From: Bacillota bacterium
GTDB taxonomy: Bacteria; Bacillota; Clostridia; Christensenellales; CAG-138
Assembly (NCBI GenBank): GCA_023458615.1
Contig: JAEWYV010000169.1
Span: 1-6,357 of the forward strand
Direction: 5' to 3'
DNA: 6,357 bases
In this document: positions 5,850 to 6,357 of the stretch, in pieces
How the letters are laid out: the number at the start of each line of letters is the position of its first letter
How positions within the stretch are numbered: position 1 is the stretch's first letter
Made by a program: the position numbers and the translations under genes
Notes under the pieces: model-generated
The model's database searches: none
What the model saw: the letters and a program-made list of their open reading frames with translations, nothing else
What the model was told of the DNA's origin: nothing

Positions 5850-6357
5850 AAGTTGATCCCCAGTCGCTTCAGAGTGCGCTTTCTCGGCGCACCATTCTCG
5901 TCCCAGCCGCGAATATGATAATACACCGGCAACATTTTATCCAATCGAACGACGGTCTTCGGATTCTTCTCATCCTGCGGTGTCTTTGTCAACCGATCCG
6001 GCAGGGAATCATCCGCCTTTGTCAATCCCTCACGATAGTTATAGAGACGTTCCATGTTATATCCGCGTTCCCCAAGCTTTAGAAACGATCCAGTATAAAA
6101 TGGCAGGCCAGTGATGAGGCGAAGCGCCTCTGCATGTGGAAAGAGGAAAACGGAGTTAAACCGGAGGATAGGAGCCATCCATAGGAGCAGACGCACACCC
6201 ATGCCCAGATGTGTAGCAATCTTTCCTACGGCACGCGTCACGGGATGATGAGGCCCCAGCTTGAATAGGACGGCGGGCACAAACGACTGGGCGGAGAAGA
6301 GACAGAATCCACTGGCAGAAATCGCCTCCAGAGCGTTTTGAAAAAACGCAGTAAACG
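5846..6357 (-). CDS. Aldehyde ferredoxin oxidoreductase family protein, C-terminal part (5' end outside window)
   Basis: The frame is open to the right edge, giving 169 visible C-terminal residues. The full family protein is about 600 residues, so roughly the last quarter is present. A GTG at 6278-6280 is an internal codon, because the frame and family similarity continue upstream of it. Recognised family elements are GERGYNMERLYNYREGL with DDSLPDRL following (fragment residues about 94-120) and MLPVYYHIRGWDENGAP (about 140-156). These match the conserved end of tungsten-type AOR enzymes, which oxidise aldehydes to carboxylic acids with ferredoxin in anaerobes. Fragment Cys18 in SASGFCLFS is placed where the last [4Fe-4S] ligand cysteine of the family lies. 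The natural aldehyde cannot be told from this part. The gene overlaps the MoaD-like gene by four bases, implying cotranscription and coupled translation. Confidence 0.9.
   Translation of the reverse strand, partial: FTAFFQNALEAISASGFCLFSAQSFVPAVLFKLGPHHPVTRAVGKIATHLGMGVRLLLWMAPILRFNSVFLFPHAEALRLITGLPFYTGSFLKLGERGYNMERLYNYREGLTKADDSLPDRLTKTPQDEKNPKTVVRLDKMLPVYYHIRGWDENGAPRKRTLKRLGINL

Overview
The window looks like a chromosomal segment of an anaerobic Bacillota (Clostridia-type) bacterium with intermediate GC content. The lineage is inferred from three things: a tungsten-type aldehyde ferredoxin oxidoreductase paired with a MoaD/ThiS-like protein, an MBOAT plus DHHW-family envelope pair, and an RCC1-repeat surface protein of the kind common in gut Clostridia. 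The species cannot be named from the sequence.

Layout, left to right. (1) Bases 1-1023, minus strand: a membrane-anchored serine hydrolase of the beta-lactamase / penicillin-binding-protein-like family, with its C-terminus cut off by the window edge. (2) Bases 1024-1117: a 94-bp divergent intergenic region. It holds an imperfect inverted repeat and two overlapping, oppositely directed promoter-like elements. (3) Bases 1118-5533, plus strand: three closely spaced genes with gaps of 21 and 24 nt, probably one operon. They encode an MBOAT O-acyltransferase, a DHHW/AlgJ-AlgX-like SGNH-fold protein, and a single-pass membrane protein carrying TPR-like repeats followed by what reads as a seven-bladed RCC1 propeller. 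(4) Bases 5534-5600: a short convergent intergenic region with a hairpin that should terminate transcription in both directions. (5) Bases 5601-6357, minus strand: a MoaD/ThiS-like small protein and, overlapping it by an ATGA junction, the C-terminal part of an aldehyde ferredoxin oxidoreductase whose N-terminus lies beyond the right edge.

How the genes may work together. MBOAT plus DHHW/AlgJ-like pairs O-acylate extracytoplasmic polysaccharides: the MBOAT moves an acyl group across the membrane and the SGNH-like partner attaches it to the glycan. The third gene adds an extracellular TPR/RCC1 scaffold, and its substrate or partner is unknown. The divergent serine hydrolase also faces outward, so the left two thirds of the window is an envelope-modification neighbourhood. 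The right-hand pair is a separate metabolic unit: an oxidoreductase using a pterin-bound tungsten or molybdenum cofactor, with a sulfur-carrier-like protein likely to serve that cofactor.

The most interesting points are the TPR-RCC1 protein coupled to the acylation pair, the apparently leaderless start of the operon, and the overlapping divergent promoters. No tRNA, rRNA, CRISPR array, insertion sequence or attachment site was seen.
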